This document shows positions 1-11,210 of a stretch of 64,000 bases of DNA, in pieces. The stretch's first letter is position 1. Each line of letters starts with the position of its first letter. The translations under genes were made by a program, and so were the position numbers. The stretch covers positions 7,369,466 to 7,433,465 of the forward strand of contig NC_135724.1 in assembly GCF_964656455.1 (NCBI RefSeq), written 5' to 3'. The notes below the pieces were generated by a model. That model ran no database searches. It was not told the origin of the DNA and was given only the letters and a program-made list of their open reading frames with translations. The DNA is from Halichoerus grypus. Lineage: Eukaryota > Chordata > Mammalia > Carnivora > Phocidae.

Positions 1-3000
1 AAGGACACTATATCATTCTTAAAGGGTCTATCCAACAAGAAGATCTAACAATTGTAAATATCTATGCCCCCAACATGGGAGCAGCCATCTACATAAGCCA
101 ACTGTTAACCAAAATAAAGAGTCATATTGATAACAATACGTTAATTGTAGGAGACCTCAATACTCCACTCTCAGCAATGGACAGATCATCTAAGCAGAAA
201 TCAACAAGGAAACAAGAGCTTTGAATGATACACTGGACCAGATGGACCTCATAGATATTTACAGAACATTCCACCCTAAAACAACAGAATACTCATTCTT
301 CTCGAGCACACATGGAACTTTCTCCAGAATACACCATATACTGGGTCACAAATCAGGTCTCAACCGATACCAAAAAATTGAGATTATTCCCTGCATATTC
401 TCAGACCACAATGGTCTAAAACTGGAACTCAATCACAAGAAAAAATTTGGCAGAAATTCAAACACTTGGAAGCTAAAGACCACTCTGCTCAAGAATGTTT
501 GGGTCAACCAAGAAATCAAAGAAGAACTTAAACAATTCATGGAAATCAATGAGAACGAAAACACATCGGTCGAAAACCTATGGGAGACTGCAAAGGCGGT
601 CCTAAGGGGGAAATACATAGCCATCCAAGCCTCACTCAAAAAAATAGAAAAATCCCGAATTCACCAACTAACTCTACACCTTAAAGAACTAGAGAAAAAG
701 CAACAAACGACGCCTAAGCCATGCATTAGAAGAGAAATAATTAAAATTAGAGCAGAAATCAATGAATTAGAAGCCAGAAACACAGTAGATCAGATCAACG
801 AAACTAGAAGTTGGTTCTTTGAATGAATTAATAAGATCGATAAACCATTGGCCAGACTTATCCAAAGAAAAGAGAAAGGACCCAAATTAATAAAATTATG
901 AATGAAAGGGGAGAGATCACGAAAGGGGAGAGAACACCAAGGAAATAGAAACAATTATTAGAAATTATTATCAACAACTATATGCCAATAAACTGAGCAA
1001 TCTGGATGAAATGGAGGCCTTCCTGGAAACCTATAAGCTGCCAAGACTGAAACAGGAAGAAATTGACAACCTGAATAGGCCAATAACCAGTAACGAGATT
1101 GAAGCAGTGATCAAAAACCTCCCTAAAAACAAGAGTCCAGGGCCTGATGGATTCCCTGGGGAATTCTACCAAACATTCAAAGAAGAAATAATACCTATTC
1201 TACTGAAGCTGTTTCAAAAAATAGAAACAGAAGGAAAACTTCCAAACTCATTCTATGAGGCCAGCATTACCTTAATCCCCAAACCAGGCAAAGACCCCAT
1301 CAAAAAGGAGAATTTCAGACCGATATCCCTGATGAATATGGATTCCAAAATCCTCAACAAAATCCTAGCTAATAGGATCCAACAATACATTAAAAGGATC
1401 ATCCACCACGACCAAGTGGGATTTATCCCTGGGATACAAGGGTGGTTCAACATTCGCAAATCAATCAATGTGATAGAACACATTAATAAGAGGAGGGAGA
1501 AGAATCATATGGTCCTCTCAATTGATGCAGAAAAAGCATTTGACAAAATACAACATCCTTTCCTGATTAAAACTCTCCAGAGAATACGGATAGAGGGAAC
1601 ATTCCTCAAGTTCATAAAATCCATCTATGAAAAACCCACAGCGAATATCATCCTCAATGGGGAAAAGCTGAGAGCCCTTCCCTTAAGATCAGGAACATGT
1701 CAAGGATGCCCACTCTCGCCACTATTGTTCAGCATAGTACTAGGAGTCCTAGCAACAGCAATCGGACAACAAAAAGAAATAAAAGGTATTCAAATTAGCA
1801 AAGAAGAAGTCAAACTCTCTCTTTTCACAGACATGATACTTTATGTGGAAAAAACAAAAGACTCCACCCCCAAATTACTAGAACTCATCCAGCAATTCAG
1901 TAATGTGGCAGGATACACAATCAAAGCACAGAAATCAGTTGCTTTCTTATATACTAACAATGCAACTGTAGAAAGAGAAATTAGAGAAACGATTCCATTT
2001 ACAATAGTACCAAAAACCATAAGATACCTCGGAATAAACCTAACCAAAGAGGTAAAGTATCTATACTCTAGGAACTACAGAACACTCATGAAAGAAATTG
2101 AAGAAGACACAAAAAGATGGAAAAATATTCCATGCTCATGGATCGGAAGAATAAACATTGTTAAAATGTCTATGCTACCCAGAGCAATCTATACCTTCAA
2201 TGCCATCCCGATCAAAATTCCAATGACATTTTTCAAAGTGCTGGAACAAACAATCCTAAAATTTGTATGGAATCAGAAAAGACCCCGAATCGCCAAGGAA
2301 ATGTTGAAAAAGAAAAACAAAGCTGGGGGCATCATGTTGCCCGATTTCAAGCTATGTTACAAAGCTGTGATCACCACGACAGCATGGTACTGGCACAAAA
2401 ACAGACATACAGACCAATGGAACAGAATAGAGAGCCCAGATATGGACCCTCAACTCTATGGTCAAATAATCTTTGACAAAGCAGGAAAAAACATGCAATG
2501 GAAAAAAGACAGTCTCTTCAATGAATGGTGCTGGGAAAATTGGACAGCCACATGCAGAAGAATGAAACTCGACCATTCTCTAACACCATTCACAAAGATA
2601 AACTCAAAGTGGATGAAAGACCTCAATGTGAGACAGGAATCCATCAAAATCCTAGAGGAGAACATAGGCAGTAACCTCTTTGACATCGGCCACAGCAACT
2701 TCTTTCAAGATACATGTCCAAAAGCTAGTGAAACAAAAGCAAAAATGAACTTTTGGGACTTCATCAAGATAAAAAGCTTCTGCACAGCAAAGGAAACAGT
2801 CAACAAAACAAAGAGGCAACCCACAGCATGGGAGAAGATATTTGCAAATGACACTACAGATAAAGGGCTGGTATCCAAAATCTATAAAGAACTTCTCAAA
2901 CTCAACACCCAAAAAACAAATAATCAAGTCAAAAAGTGGGCAGAAGATATGAAAAGACACTTCTCTGAAGAAGACATACAAATGGCTAACAGACACATGA

Positions 3001-3528
3001 AAAAATGTTCATCATCATTAGCCATCAGGGAAATCCAAATCAAAACCAGTTAGAATGGCAAAAATGGACAGGGAAAGAAACAACAAATGTTGGAGAGGTT
3101 GTGGAAAAAGGGGAACCCTCTTACACTGTTGGTGGGAATGCAAGCTGGTACAGCCACTTTGGAAAACAGTGTGGAGGTTCCTCAAAAATTTATAAATAGA
3201 GCTACCCTATGACCCAGCAATTGCACTCCTGGGTATTTACCCCAAAGACACAGATGTAGTGAAAAGAAGGGCCCTATGCACCCCAATGTTCATAGCAGCA
3301 ATGTCCACAACAGCCAAACTGTGGAAAGAGCTGAGATGCCCTTCAACAGATGAATGAATAAAGAAGATGTGGTCCATATATACAATGGAATATTACTCAG
3401 CCATCAGAAAAGATGAATACCGAACTTTTACATCAACATGGATGGGACTGGAGGAGATTATGCTAAGTGAAATAAGTCAAGCAGAGAAAGTCAATTATCA
3501 TATGGTTTCACTTATTTGTGGAACATAA
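1..3528 (+). pseudogene. L1 ORF2 (endonuclease/reverse transcriptase), inactivated
   Basis: ORF2 normally nicks target DNA and copies L1 RNA into it. Here it is split into frames. An endonuclease segment (from position 3) keeps the GDxNTPL metal-binding motif near 150-170 and ends at TGA 222-224. A missing base in the A-run near 196-202 explains the shift, because the related L1 at 37497-37530 has the longer A-run. Frame 221-826 holds the endonuclease C-terminus, but the conserved catalytic Asp of the IDHILG motif is His (codon 332-334). After a small duplication and stops at 824-980, frame 1011-3053 holds the RT: SPGPDG (residues 42-47), SIDAEKAFD (170-178), GCPLSPLLF (232-240). The catalytic FADD box is reduced to FTD (272-274, bases 1824-1832), so one Asp is lost. 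A small deletion near 3046 shifts the frame, and the C-terminal cysteine region continues to TAA 3526-3528 with two further stops. Not functional. Confidence 0.93.
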
Positions 3529-3813
3529 GGAATAACATGGAGGACATTAGAAGAAGGAAGGGAAAAATGGGCGGGGGGAATTGGAGGGAGAGATGAACCA
3601 TGAGAGACTATGGACTCTGAGAAACAAACAGGGTTTTAGAGGGGAGGGGGGAGGGGGGATTGGTTAGCCCGGTGATGGGTATTAAGGAGGGCACGTACTG
3701 CATGGAGCACTGGGTGTTATACGAAAACAATGGATCGTGAACCACCACATCAAAAACCAATGATGTATTGTATGGTGACTAACATAACATAATAAAAAAA
3801 AAAAAAAAAAAAA
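1..3813 (+). mobile_element. LINE-1 element, 5'-truncated by the window edge
   Basis: Three-prime part of a carnivore L1 retrotransposon. It enters the window inside the ORF2 endonuclease domain, runs through the reverse-transcriptase and cysteine-rich regions to about 3528, then a G-rich 3'UTR containing the carnivore L1 phrases around 3600-3780 (gagagactatggactctgag, gcatggagcactgggtgtta). It ends in an uninterrupted A-tract at 3794-3813 just after an AATAAA. The length of uninterrupted ORF2 (680 codons at 1011-3053) points to a fairly recent insertion compared with the other L1 pieces here. The 5' end and its target-site duplication lie outside the window, so full length cannot be judged. 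The same 3'UTR family recurs on the minus strand at 62767-63040. Confidence 0.95.
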
Positions 3814-4191
3814 GTCAGTAAAAGGCCTAGGACAGAAAGAGGAAGTAGTTAAAATAAATGAGAAAATCAGGGCAGAGCTTGATGCCAGGGCTGCAGAGAG
3901 AGGGAGCTGCAAAGCCCGGAGTGGCCGCGGGGGTGACAGATGGTGGGCCAGTGGGAGCAGGTGCTCACAGCTCACAAAGGGAGTGCGGCCCATGGGATGA
4001 GAAGCTTCATCAGGACGTCTACAGCCACCACCTAGGGCCACCGTGTCCAGGCCAGAGATGGGACATTTCAGGTGAAACATTTGCAGATATTACTCCGAGC
4101 CTCTTGGCAACCAAAACAAAGAGGAAAATCATGAAAGTAGATACCTCAAACTGGAATCTACTGAATGCTGTTCTGCTGGGTCACACTGGTA

Positions 4192-4232
<41 letters not shown>

Positions 4233-6819
4233 GTGTAAGAAATATTGGCAAATGCAGGATTAAAACAAAGCTACGTTTGTCTCTTTGTCACTGTTCGACT
4301 ACCCAGGGCCAGCAGTGTGCTAACACAGGGAGAGGTCAGCATGGTAGGAGGCACGGGAAGATTTTCTTCATACACCAGTGAGTGGCCTTCCTATGAAAAG
4401 GGCTCTGCAGAATATAGTTTGGGAAAAAATGACTTCACTAACAATGGTCAAGAGAAAATAAAATGTTCAGAAGTCCAGTTTTTCTCTGGTATCAAGACCT
4501 ATGAGATAACCTGTGCTGTGGGTTCCCACGGAGGACACACTGTGTCGTGAGGTCAGCATCCCCGTCAGCCCTCCCGTAAATGCCCAAATAACAATTTTCC
4601 AACAACATACATGGGCACGTGCATAAAACAAAGGAAAAACTGTACATGTAAATATTTTTAAAGGCTAATGCTGTCATCTGATTACCTAACTACGTGGTTC
4701 TCTAGTGATCTGACTTGATCCTAGACTAAAACTTAAAACGGCAAGAATAGATTATTGCATATACTTCAAGTAATCTCAAAGAAATGTCCTAGATTGATGT
4801 CTAAGCTGAGTTTCTACAGCTTAAGTGTTAAAGCTCTTTGGAAGAACTTGCAGATAATCTATGCTGCCAATTAAGGACAGATTGATTTATTTTGTGCATA
4901 AATAAAGAAAAGGACTGGGGTTTTAATCCTCTAATAGAAGCTAAGGATTTATGCTTGAATAGAAAACTCTGTGACTGATTCTTGGAGATGCACAAAGGGA
5001 AGGTGGACAGAAATGGTCATGCATTCTCACCGAGTCCATGCAGGTCTGCTCAAGCACTATGCAGCTTATAAATAAGTATTTTATCCTGGAGGATTTTTAG
5101 AGCAGATGTTGCAAATTACCCATTTAAACCATTTAAAAGTTTTCAGTATTGTACCCGAAGGACAACTAATTTTAACGAAGGTAACTTCTTGGTGTACTTC
5201 CAAGATAAATTGAATACAAAATTTAATACCAAGTACCTAAATGAGTTAAATAGGATTTCTGGTATTGCCAGTTATATTTAAAGAATGTCTGCCAACAATA
5301 CTGGCTAAGTTTTCAGAGTAATTGATCTTAAGCTACTCTTACAGAGAGCAGGACACTCACCAACTGAGACCACACCCATTTCTGATGGCAATGCTATGTC
5401 TCATTATCCTCAATAGCCGCAGAGCATCCAGAGCACTTCCGTGTCATTGAGAAATAAAGGAAGGCCAAATATGGTTTCATTTGTTCCCTTTTGAAATTGT
5501 TCTTATCAGGGAGTTGGGTCCTACTCTGCTAGATACTAGTGGACGTCCCCATATGAGCCTAAACATCACATAAGGGTCCAGCCCAGCGCCTAGAACAAGT
5601 TCTTATAGTCTAGCCCTTTGCTGTCCTGGTCCCACAGTTAAAGATGGGAACAGATGGCAGGGCAGGTGGCAATTATCCACCAGCTACAAAGAGCAGTCGT
5701 ATGTGTCTGGAGAACAGATGTTCTCACACTCTGTGCAGCGTGTAGAGTAGACACCGGTGTCCCCAAAGAGCAGGGAGCCCATGTTAAGGTGGAGTCAACA
5801 TCCACTCCCCTCGGCAATGCAGCCACAATCAGGGTCAGGGTGGGCTCCCGATCTACCCCCACGCAAGCTTCATAACCCTACGTCCATGCCTCTCAGCGTC
5901 ATGTGAGTTGGGAAAGCATCATTTGGTCCTTCTGAGGAAGCAGAGCCAATTCTCCCATTCTGCTGGAACTGTCCGTCTCTTGGCCTCAGTCTCTGATTCA
6001 GGGCCCCAGTTATTTATTACATCAGGAATCAAAGACAACAAGAAAATAACTAAAAATCTATGTTTTTCTTTTATAAAATAACAATTAACTTTTGTAGCCA
6101 AGCACTGCAGACAATGAAACTGACATTCAGAAATGCCTTTACAAGTTGATACCCTGAAATACACCCTGAGGCTTTTTCTTGGGTAAGGTGTATCTACCGC
6201 TTTCTGACCAAAGTGCTGCGAGTCACTGTTAGGAGAGACAGAGGCCTAGGTGCCAACACAGCACTCTGAGATTCTCTCAGGTTTGGAAGCCAGTGAACAA
6301 GAGACCAGTCTGCTAAGACTTCCTGGAGAGTGACTCTGCCACCCTTAACATGCTGTCTTTTGCTCACCAAGGCCTTCGGGAGGACATGGGCCAACCAAAC
6401 CATGAATACACACAGGCTGATCACCTATTAAATTCACGGTTCTCTGCTGAGGGAGACAGAACAGAAGTACGAGCCATTCCTTCCAGACTCAAGGAGCTAG
6501 ATGGCAAAACTGGCAAAAGGAAATAAATACATGCAGTAGATACATATATGTGTAGGGTTGGCATTCAGCCTTGGGCTCCAGTCCAGGCTACATCACACAC
6601 TGCCCTGATCACTTCACTTACCCTGAGAGCATATAAGGTAGTCTGCACAGCGTCTGTCCGGAAGTAATTCCTTAACAAACTGTAATTATTATTATCTATA
6701 AAAGACCCAGAAAGCAAGAGATTTTAATGATCATTGTTGGCCTAATATACATCAGTCACCCTATCTATCTAATGTATATGAATGATATCAGTATATTTGT
6801 TAATTCTCATACCCCCCTC
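3814..6819. other. Unassigned single-copy-looking stretch
   Basis: I see no recognisable repeat or convincing gene here apart from a microsatellite at 4193-4230. A 101-codon frame at 4245-4550 and opposed 74-codon frames near 5640-5870 have no recognisable domain and no splice context I could defend. Confidence 0.5.
4193..4230. repeat. (CT)n(CA)n microsatellite
   Basis: A short CT run passes directly into about 14 CA dinucleotides. Simple sequence of this kind is typical of mammalian non-coding DNA and is likely to vary in length between individuals. Confidence 0.95.
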
Positions 6820-6925
6820 AGACACAATTATTAACTGCACTGATTTGGCGAAGTCCCAGTGACCTATAAACAGCAGGACTGGGTTCAAACTCTATCTGAT
6901 CCCAAGCCTGTGCTCTTTCCATGAG
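6820..6925 (-). mobile_element. MIR SINE fragment (probable)
   Basis: The stretch around 6870-6920 (gactgggttcaaactctatc followed by cctgtgctctttccat) resembles the reverse complement of the MIR core and tRNA-like head. It is old, diverged and lacks visible ends. Family assignment is from memory of the consensus. Confidence 0.5.
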
Positions 6926-6944
6926 AGAACATATGGGGCTACAA

Positions 6945-7155
6945 TTTAGAACCGCACTGTCCAGTATGGCAGCCACTGGCCAATGGGGCTATTTAAATTT
7001 AAATTCTAACTAGTTCATGTACATGAATTAGAAATCCAATTCCTTAGTTGTCCTAGGGCTCAAAATCCACATGTGGCTTGTGGCCACCGTACTGGACAGC
7101 ACAGGTACACACCATTCCACTAGCACAGAAAGTCCACTGGGCAGCACTGATCCAC
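6945..7155 (-). mobile_element. hAT (Charlie-like) non-autonomous DNA transposon relic
   Basis: Two nested inverted repeats are visible. The left block at about 6955-6978 (gcactgtccagtatggcagc) matches the reverse complement of the block at about 7085-7105, and the right edge near 7127-7150 reads as an imperfect CAGTGCTG...-type terminus. The AT-rich centre between the two 'vaccinated' blocks and the overall size fit MER-class hAT MITEs. The subfamily cannot be fixed without a library search. Confidence 0.6.
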
Positions 7156-7682
7156 AGAGAAGACCAACAGCAAATCTAGCATGATTAACTAAAGGTAAGT
7201 GATCCATTCCATAGTTCTGTGTGAAGCTGCCATAATCATTACGGGCATAATTGAGTCAAACACCTGTGTCTTCACCATTAGGTCTATATTATGCAGGAGT
7301 TAAGAAACATCTGAATTCCTAGAAGCTGCCGATACCTGGCTAGTTACCATGCTTCCACCACACTCAGTGAAGACTTCTTTTGATAGTGAGTTTGTCTCCG
7401 TTTCTTTAGTAAACTGCGGCCAGGAAAACAAAACCGCATGGAACACAGTAAAGCAAGGTGTGAGGAATGAATAGCTCTTGGAAGCATGCCAATGACCACT
7501 GCTTTGTACGTCTACTTAGGCTTTTCCTTAGGTGCTTAACTTAGATGCTTGCTTGTGCTTTCTGCTGCCTAAAACAATCATCAGAATAACCAAACATTTG
7601 AATTAGCCTCCTTTTCAAGAACACCGTTTAACCAACCTTATTTTTAAAAAATTACAGGTAGAATAACATCTTCTTTCCATTT
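7156..7682. other. Unassigned
   Basis: No repeat, RNA gene or coding exon recognised. Confidence 0.4.
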
Positions 7683-7800
7683 TCATTCACTCGTTTTATC
7701 AAGAAATACTTATTGATCACCTACTATGTGCCCGGCACTGGGCTGGATGCTAAGGACACAAAGGTGAACCAAAACAAACTGAGTCATTAATATCAGACCA
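7683..7800 (-). mobile_element. L2 LINE, 3' end
   Basis: The reverse complement of the L2 3' terminus is recognisable in acttattgatcacctactat followed by gtgcccggcactgggctgga. It is the oldest class of LINE here and is truncated. It has the same orientation as the three larger L2 pieces at 42.6, 48.6 and 52.6 kb. Confidence 0.8.
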
Positions 7801-8159
7801 TTTCCACTCTGCAGTCTTCTCTCTTCATAGAATAGTTAGGTTTTACCACAAAAGATGAAATTAACATTCAGGAAATAATTTAACTGACATAACTCAGCAA
7901 ATAATGATACATCCCAAGTACATCCAACAACTTAATTACCTCCAGCATATAAATTTCTCACTTGCCATTTTTCTCTCTTCTCTGTTTTGTTACTCCTCTG
8001 TTTTATACGTAAAGCCCTGTGTTTAAAAGAAAACCATAGACCCCCCAAATGGCATCTCTTAGGCTGAGTCCCCACATCTAACTGCACTTGCAACCTCTCC
8101 CAGAAATGTAGTCTTAACCAGTCAGTCAGGAACTTCCCCATCTGTGCAAATGAGTCTGC

Positions 8160-8440
8160 CATGTGGGCCCTCTCCATCCCCTCAAAGGAATATGAGGCAA
8201 TCTGCATGATAAGACCCCTATTCTTCCTCCAAGTGAAAGCCACCTTGCCTGGAACAATTCTTTTCTTTTGCTAATAACTTTCTCACCCCACCTTTCTTCC
8301 ATAAAAGAAACCTCCCATTTTGTACAACTTCTTGGATCTCCCCCTCTGTTTGCTCAATGGGAAGCTGCCCCATTCATGAATGGTTTAATAAAACCAATTA
8401 GATCTTCAAATTTATTACATTGAATTTTGTTCATTAACAC
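8160..8440 (+). mobile_element. Probable old retroviral-type LTR
   Basis: A CATAAAAGAAACC block near 8300, a CT-rich stretch, and a cattcatgaatggtttaata segment that ends in a polyadenylation-like AATAAA near 8388 resemble the 3' half of a mammalian LTR (R/U5). Boundaries and TG...CA ends are not clear. No coding remnants are attached. Confidence 0.4.
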
Positions 8441-9945
8441 CTATAAATATTACGCTTATTCTCAGAGAAAATTTAGATAAGTACTTAATTTCCCCGCAAA
8501 GATGGGAAGAAAATTGTACAAAAGAGCCACTGTATGTCCAAGCTTATACACAAAGTAGAGACCCTAGGAAAAGTCTCTATTCTTAGCACCTCTAAGAATG
8601 GCTGTTCAGATCTTTGAAAGTCTGCTTTTCACATCTGTGCATTTAAATTAGGAATGCAAAAGAGATGTGGGCAAGGCAGGATGCCAAAGCAGATCAAATG
8701 GATAGGAAGACTAAAGAATTTTTTCCTTTATTCAATTCTGTTAATAATTCTTAAAATGGTGAGCCTACAGAAGCCAGTGTGATTGAATATTGTTTTGTGG
8801 TCTGTGAAATGAATTTGCACACCTTCTAATCTCTTCCCTGTGGCCTGAGGCTGAAGGGTCATGAGCAATGACCATTTTGACTGGGTTCTAAGAAACTATA
8901 CTATTTCTAAACTCAGTATAATGGAAAATTCCACAAGAAAAGAAAACAGTAAGACAACCTAAAACAGGGAAACAAAAGGATAGAGAAGGGAGAATGTTGG
9001 TAATTTCGTTTTTATGTAACACATCTCTACAGCCTGAAAAAGCAAATTTTCTTGGTATTGTCTGAAAAACTTGGAATAAGAGGGACACATGCAAAGAAGA
9101 GTTAGCTCCATTAGGGACATTCAGAATAAGAGCTGTTAATCCTAAAGCATCTATTCTTTTTAAGTTCTGCATTATTTTTACTTTGGTTAGAAGAGGTAAG
9201 AAAACAAGTAGGAGACTTTCCATTTAAATATGAAATAAAATAAAGCTGCTGTCCTGCATTCCTCTCACTTCTAGTACCTCACAGAGTCACTTCAAATGCA
9301 GCCATCTAAAAAAGAGAGCATTTTGGTGTGGGAAGAAGATTCCTTTGTAAAGAGAGATCAGTATGTGGTTTGCAGGAGACAGACTCTACTGGGTTTTCCT
9401 GCGCGAGAAATAACCACCATTACATTGCACTGAACACAGACGGCAAGGTGACTTAAAGACCCCACCACATACCCCTTGGTCAAATTTCACCCACGATTTG
9501 TCTTTTTCTAAATATAAAAGTTAAATTTATTCTTTTTCCTCTAAAATCTCTTGGTCCTACATCAATGGTTTCCAGTCAATACTTTGCCTCTTTAATCTCA
9601 AATTCACCAAACTTTAAATGGGTTTTCAAAAAATTTTTCTGTATAAATGTGTTTGTGAACTCTTTCTGACCAATTAACTTTTTTTTTACTCTCAAGTAGT
9701 TACTACTAGAGCAGCTCTTCCTACTCCTCTGATCATTCCTGTCATCATAAATTCCCAGTATCATTTTCTAACAGTTGAAGTACAATGACTATTCCTTCCT
9801 ACAAAGAATTTACAATTCACTTCAGGACATAAGTCATAAATGATGTGGGAAACAAAGGCAAAAGAGAAAAACCTCGATTTCCTCGCTGCTTACAGCCCAC
9901 TGACAAGTCCTCGAAACAGGCAGAGCGACCTTCCTCTGGGAACCC
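8441..9945. other. Unassigned, AT-rich
   Basis: No recognisable repeat or exon. The 111-codon minus-strand frame at 8888-9223 shows no family signature. Confidence 0.4.
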
Positions 9946-10430
9946 TGCTGCCAGGATACTGATACTTTGTTAGGGCCAAAAGGCAATCTTAGCTCAACAT
10001 TATCCCAACCCCCAGGATCCTGCAGGTCTTCGTTAACATATAAAAATTCTTTTGAAAGCTTCCTTTATCTCTGCCCTCCAAGATATATGTTGGCATCATC
10101 CCCCAAGCATATGACCCACCGATACACATCTGAAGGGTCTCATGACCAAGGTTTTATTAGACGGTAATCAATGACCTTTTCCTAACAATGGCTAGCCCCC
10201 TCAAGGTCCTGGAAGCTTGCTTCCAAACTTCCTTTGAGACTTCTGCTATCCCAAACTTCCTCCCAACTTGAAAGTATATAATCAGCCCTTCCTCATGACC
10301 TCACTGCAGCTCCTTCTGCCCATGGGTCCTGTCCCCGTGCTTTCATAAAACCACCTTTTTTGCACCGAAGACATCTCAAGAACTCTTTCTTGGCCATCAG
10401 CTCTGAATCCCACTACTTCAAACCACATTA
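9946..10430 (+). mobile_element. Solo LTR of an endogenous retrovirus-like element (probable)
   Basis: This has a promoter-like LTR layout. A TATA box (tatataa, 10275-10281) follows the U3-like part. A CT-rich stretch with 'cccatgggtcctgtccccgtg' style R sequence and a CATAAA variant of the poly(A) signal lie near 10344, followed by cgaagacatctcaagaactc-type U5 sequence and an end near 10428 (aaccaca). No internal retroviral sequence is attached, so it would be a solo LTR. Approximate ends only; assignment to an ERV1-like carnivore family is inference. Confidence 0.6.
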
Positions 10431-10957
10431 ATATATACATGGTAAGGAGGCTAACAGTACAAACCAGGAAATTACACATTCTCTAAAGACCTTCTAAGGA
10501 TAGTGTTCACTATATAACTGCAGAGAGATTTTTTTATTAATAAAAAAGTGGTACTTAATTAGGGTTGTTGAATTAATTAAACTAGGAGGCCATGAGATGG
10601 ATGTGGCCCCTAATGCCAAGGTGGCCTAAGGAAGTGAACCAAAATCTAAGTCTGTATATGCCTCCAGGTTATGAAACTGAAACCTAAGGACAACCAGTTA
10701 CACAGAGCCAGCAAGGCTTTAAGTGATAGCCAATCAATAATTTCCTTTCTTTGCTTCTGCAAGTTCCACACATAAGTCTTTCCCCAGGCTCCTGTCAAGG
10801 GAACACTCCTAACCACCGCCTGTTTGGCACTCCCCAATTCAAAATGATTTTTGCTCCATAAACTCTCAAAATTTTTCATATGCCTCAGTTTACATTTTAA
10901 TGAGGTCTAAGATAAAGGGAAGACTGTTAGAAAGAGAGAGGGGAGGGAACACAATGG
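10431..10957. other. Unassigned
   Basis: No recognisable repeat or exon between the LTR and the SINE target site. Confidence 0.4.
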
Positions 10958-11210
10958 CCTGAGCAATGACCATATTTTGCGGGGGGGGGTTGTTTTGTTT
11001 TTTTTTAAAGATTTTATTTATTTATTTGACAGAGAGAAGCACAGCGAGAGAGGGAACACCAGCAAGGGGAGTGGGAGAGGGAGAAGCAGGCTTCCCACCG
11101 AGCAGGGAGCCTGATGCCATGAAGGGCTTGATCCCAGGACCCTGGGACCATGACCTGAGCCAAAGGCTGACACTTAACCACTGAGCCACCCAGGTGCCCC
11201 TGAGCAATGA
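10958..11210 (-). mobile_element. CAN SINE (tRNA-Lys-derived), minus strand
   Basis: The element lies at 10970-11198, between direct repeats cctgagcaatga (10958-10969 and 11199-11210). In reverse complement it reads head (ggggcacctgggtggctcag), B-box-like GGATC segment, CT-rich body and TAAATAAAATCTTT tail. The tail carries extra non-A sequence with a C-run (G-run on the plus strand at 10980-10989) before the target duplication. This is unlike the other copies. Confidence 0.95.

Noticed and set aside
2652..2996. 114-codon minus frame and other minus frames over 978-2996
   Set aside because: Antisense shadows of the L1 ORF2.
4245..4550. 101-codon frame after the CA microsatellite
   Set aside because: Balanced composition but no domain, no splice sites I could support and no polyadenylation context.
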